From contig OY763044.2 of assembly GCA_963666825.2 (NCBI GenBank), positions 3,472,001 to 3,536,000 on the forward strand: a stretch of DNA of 64,000 nt. Reading direction: 5' to 3'. The translations under genes and the position numbers were made by a program. Positions 61,980-64,000 of this stretch are shown here, in pieces. Origin of the DNA: Saccharicrinis sp963666825. Its GTDB lineage: Bacteria > Bacteroidota > Bacteroidia > Bacteroidales > Marinilabiliaceae. Numbering within the stretch: position 1 is the stretch's first letter; every line of letters begins with the position of its first letter. The notes under the pieces were generated by a model. It worked only from the letters and a program-made list of their open reading frames with translations. It had not been told where the DNA came from and ran no database searches.

Positions 61980-64000
61980 TTAATTTGCCTTAGGCTTTTT
62001 TTCCGGTCTTGGCAATAGCACTTTTCTAGAAAGCTTTAATTTACCAGAACGTTGATCAATTTCGATAAGTTTAACTTCAATCTCATCTCCTTCTTTCAGA
62101 ACTTCTTCAACTTTTTCAAGTCTCTTCCATTCAATTTCAGAAATATGAAGTAAACCATCTTTACCAGGAAGAACTTCAACAAATGCACCAAAAGGAACAA
62201 TTGATTTAACTTTACCTCGGTAAACTTCTCCTACTTCAGGAACAGCAACAATTCCTTTTACTTTAGCTAAAGCAGCATTAATTGAAGCAGCGTTGTCTGC
62301 TGAAATATTTACAATACCAAACTCTCCGCTTTCTTCAATAGTAATGATTGATTCAGTAGTAGATTGGATTTCCTGGATAATTTTACCTCCAGGTCCGATT
62401 ACGGCACCAATCATATCCTTAGGAATCTTGATAGTCTCAATTCTTGGAGCATGAGGCTTAAGATCTTCTCTCGGCTCACTCATTGTCTCCATGATTTTAT
62501 CCATGATATGTAAACGACCTTCTTTAGCCTGATTTAAAGCTTGCTCTAAAACCTCATAAGAAAGACCATCTACTTTAATATCCATTTGAGTAGCAGTAAT
62601 TCCATCTCGTGTTCCAGTTACTTTAAAGTCCATATCTCCTAAGTGATCCTCGTCACCTAAAATATCTGAAAGAACTGCAAATTTCTTATCCTCATCAGTA
62701 ATTAATCCCATTGCAATTCCTGTAACAGGCTTTTTAATAGGCACACCAGCATCCATTAATGCCAATGTTCCGGCACAAACAGTTGCCATTGAAGAAGAAC
62801 CATTCGATTCAAGAATATCAGACATAATACGTACTGTATATGGATAATCAACTGGTAACATTTTTTTCAATGCTCTAAAAGCTAAATTACCATGTCCAAT
62901 CTCTCTTCTTGAAGTTCCTCTTGAAGCCCTTGCTTCACCTGTTGAAAATGGAGGGAAATTATAATGTAAAAGAAAACGTTCTACTGTTTTATTTAAAACA
63001 TCATCAACAATTTTCTCATCTAATTTAGTTCCTAATGTAACTGTAGATAAAGATTGTGTTTCTCCTCTGGTAAAAATAGAAGAACCATGTGGACCTGGTA
63101 AATAATCAACTTCACTCCAGATTGGTCTGATTTCATCTGTCTTTCTTCCATCTAAACGAACTCTTTCATCTAATACACAACGACGAACAGCTTCTTTTTC
63201 TACATCATGGTAATATTTACCAATCAATTCCTTAGGAATTTCAGACTCTTCTGCTTCTGCATAATTAGCAGCAACATATTCCTCTTTTATTGCAGCAAAT
63301 TTTTCTGCTCTTTCATGTTTTGGAAGACCAGCTTTTGCTACTTCATATACTTTATCATAAGTAGCAGCTTTAATATGCGCCATTAACTCAGCATCATTCT
63401 CTTCGTGACAATACTCACGTTTCGTTTGAGAACCTACCATCTCTGCCAACTCAATTTGAGCCTGACATTGAACTTTAATAGCATCGTGTGCAAACTTCAT
63501 AGCTTCAAGCATTTCCTGCTCAGAAACCTCATCCATTTCACCTTCTACCATTAATATATTATCAATAGTTGCTCCAACTACTAACTCCATATCACAATTT
63601 GCCATTTGTGATCTAGTTGGGTTAACAACTAACTCTCCATTTACTCTTGCTACGCGTACTTCAGAAATTGGTCCGTTAAATGGAATATCTGACACTGCTA
63701 ATGCAGCCGAAGCAGCTAATCCAGCTAATGCATCCGGCAAATCTTCTTTATCACCAGATACTAAATTAATTGTAACAAATGTTTCCGCATGATAATCCTC
63801 TGGAAATAAAGGACGTAAAGCCCTATCAACCAAACGACACACTAATATCTCATTATCAGAAGGACGAGCCTCCCTTTTCATAAATCCACCAGGAAATCTA
63901 CCAACAGCTGAAAACTTCTCTCTATATTCTACAGATAGAGGCATAAAATCAGTACCTGGAACAGCATCCTTAGCTGAAACAACAGTTGCTAATAAGTAGG
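61980..64000 (-). CDS. pnp: Polynucleotide phosphorylase, 5' end outside the window
   Basis: The frame is open to position 64,000 (YLLATVVSAKDAVPGTDFMP upstream of an internal Met), so the first ~40 residues are missing. The two RNase PH domains include GGFMKREARPSD and STVTLGTKLDEKI, with FNFPPFSTGEARASRGTSRR-type signature near the second active site. KH (IGAVIGPGGKIIQEIQ) and S1 (VKSIVPFGAFVEVLPGKDGL) RNA-binding domains follow. It degrades RNA phosphorolytically. Confidence 0.96.
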   Translation of the reverse strand, partial: YLLATVVSAKDAVPGTDFMPLSVEYREKFSAVGRFPGGFMKREARPSDNEILVCRLVDRALRPLFPEDYHAETFVTINLVSGDKEDLPDALAGLAASAALAVSDIPFNGPISEVRVARVNGELVVNPTRSQMANCDMELVVGATIDNILMVEGEMDEVSEQEMLEAMKFAHDAIKVQCQAQIELAEMVGSQTKREYCHEENDAELMAHIKAATYDKVYEVAKAGLPKHERAEKFAAIKEEYVAANYAEAEESEIPKELIGKYYHDVEKEAVRRCVLDERVRLDGRKTDEIRPIWSEVDYLPGPHGSSIFTRGETQSLSTVTLGTKLDEKIVDDVLNKTVERFLLHYNFPPFSTGEARASRGTSRREIGHGNLAFRALKKMLPVDYPYTVRIMSDILESNGSSSMATVCAGTLALMDAGVPIKKPVTGIAMGLITDEDKKFAVLSDILGDEDHLGDMDFKVTGTRDGITATQMDIKVDGLSYEVLEQALNQAKEGRLHIMDKIMETMSEPREDLKPHAPRIETIKIPKDMIGAVIGPGGKIIQEIQSTTESIITIEESGEFGIVNISADNAASINAALAKVKGIVAVPEVGEVYRGKVKSIVPFGAFVEVLPGKDGLLHISEIEWKRLEKVEEVLKEGDEIEVKLIEIDQRSGKLKLSRKVLLPRPEKKPKAN

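Noticed and set aside
1..64000. CRISPR arrays, rRNA genes and insertion sequences
   Set aside because: No regularly spaced repeats of the CRISPR type, no rRNA sequence and no transposase gene were seen.

Overview
The window looks like a low-GC member of the Bacteroidota, most likely a marine anaerobe or facultative anaerobe of the Marinilabiliales/Marinifilaceae type. This is inferred from promoters of the TTTG / TAnnTTTG type, few Shine-Dalgarno sites, an RprX/RprY-like two-component pair, DUF4248-like proteins, Rhs toxin debris, and a glycine-betaine uptake operon. No species can be named from the sequence.

Positions 1 to about 32,386 belong to an integrative element whose left end lies outside the window. 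Its right end abuts a tRNA-Arg(CCG) gene. The backbone consists of DUF4248-like small proteins (two paralogues, at 24 and 29,639), a coiled-coil protein, a CHC2-zinc-finger primase/P-loop helicase, a divergent J-domain-like protein and a large serine recombinase. The last codons of the recombinase gene run antisense through the tRNA gene. Between the two backbone segments sits about 24 kb of cargo (4,990-29,150), all on the + strand. The cargo is bracketed by two inverted clusters of GTTAAC motifs, each just after a terminator.

The cargo begins with a DUF134 regulator preceded by two palindromic operators. Next come genes resembling the anaerobe-specific orange-protein (ORP) cluster: two NifX/ORP-like proteins, a DUF5320-like protein, a DUF89 protein, two MinD-type ATPases with inserted 2[4Fe-4S] domains, a Mrp ATPase (frameshifted) and a ferredoxin. 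They continue into a DUF4405 membrane protein, ModD, RibA, DoxX, FeoA/FeoB, FabH, KduI, DUF1847, a PNPOx-like flavoprotein, FabF, a radical SAM protein, CobO, a hotdog fragment, a metallo-beta-lactamase-fold enzyme, ModA, a CoA-disulfide-reductase/rhodanese fusion, an SBF/ACR3-type transporter fused to CBS domains, a Fur/PerR regulator and a peroxiredoxin. The theme is molybdenum, iron, Fe-S, sulfur and peroxide handling. I infer a transferable metal-sulfur/redox island. Three members are broken (a ZIP transporter remnant, Mrp, the hotdog thioesterase).

From 32.7 kb on the window is mostly ordinary chromosome: leuS, two tandem yitT-like genes, an M23 peptidase, DUF169, purN, acpP-fabF-rnc, rprXY, lepA, sucC, a SpoU methyltransferase, a porin followed by proVWX, an OmpA/TPR lipoprotein, a deoxynucleoside kinase, a prolyl oligopeptidase and the 3' part of pnp. 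One accessory island interrupts it at 53.7-56.65 kb: three consecutive Rhs-type toxin-tip/immunity modules, two of them reduced to tails, separated by copies of a ~100-bp repeat.
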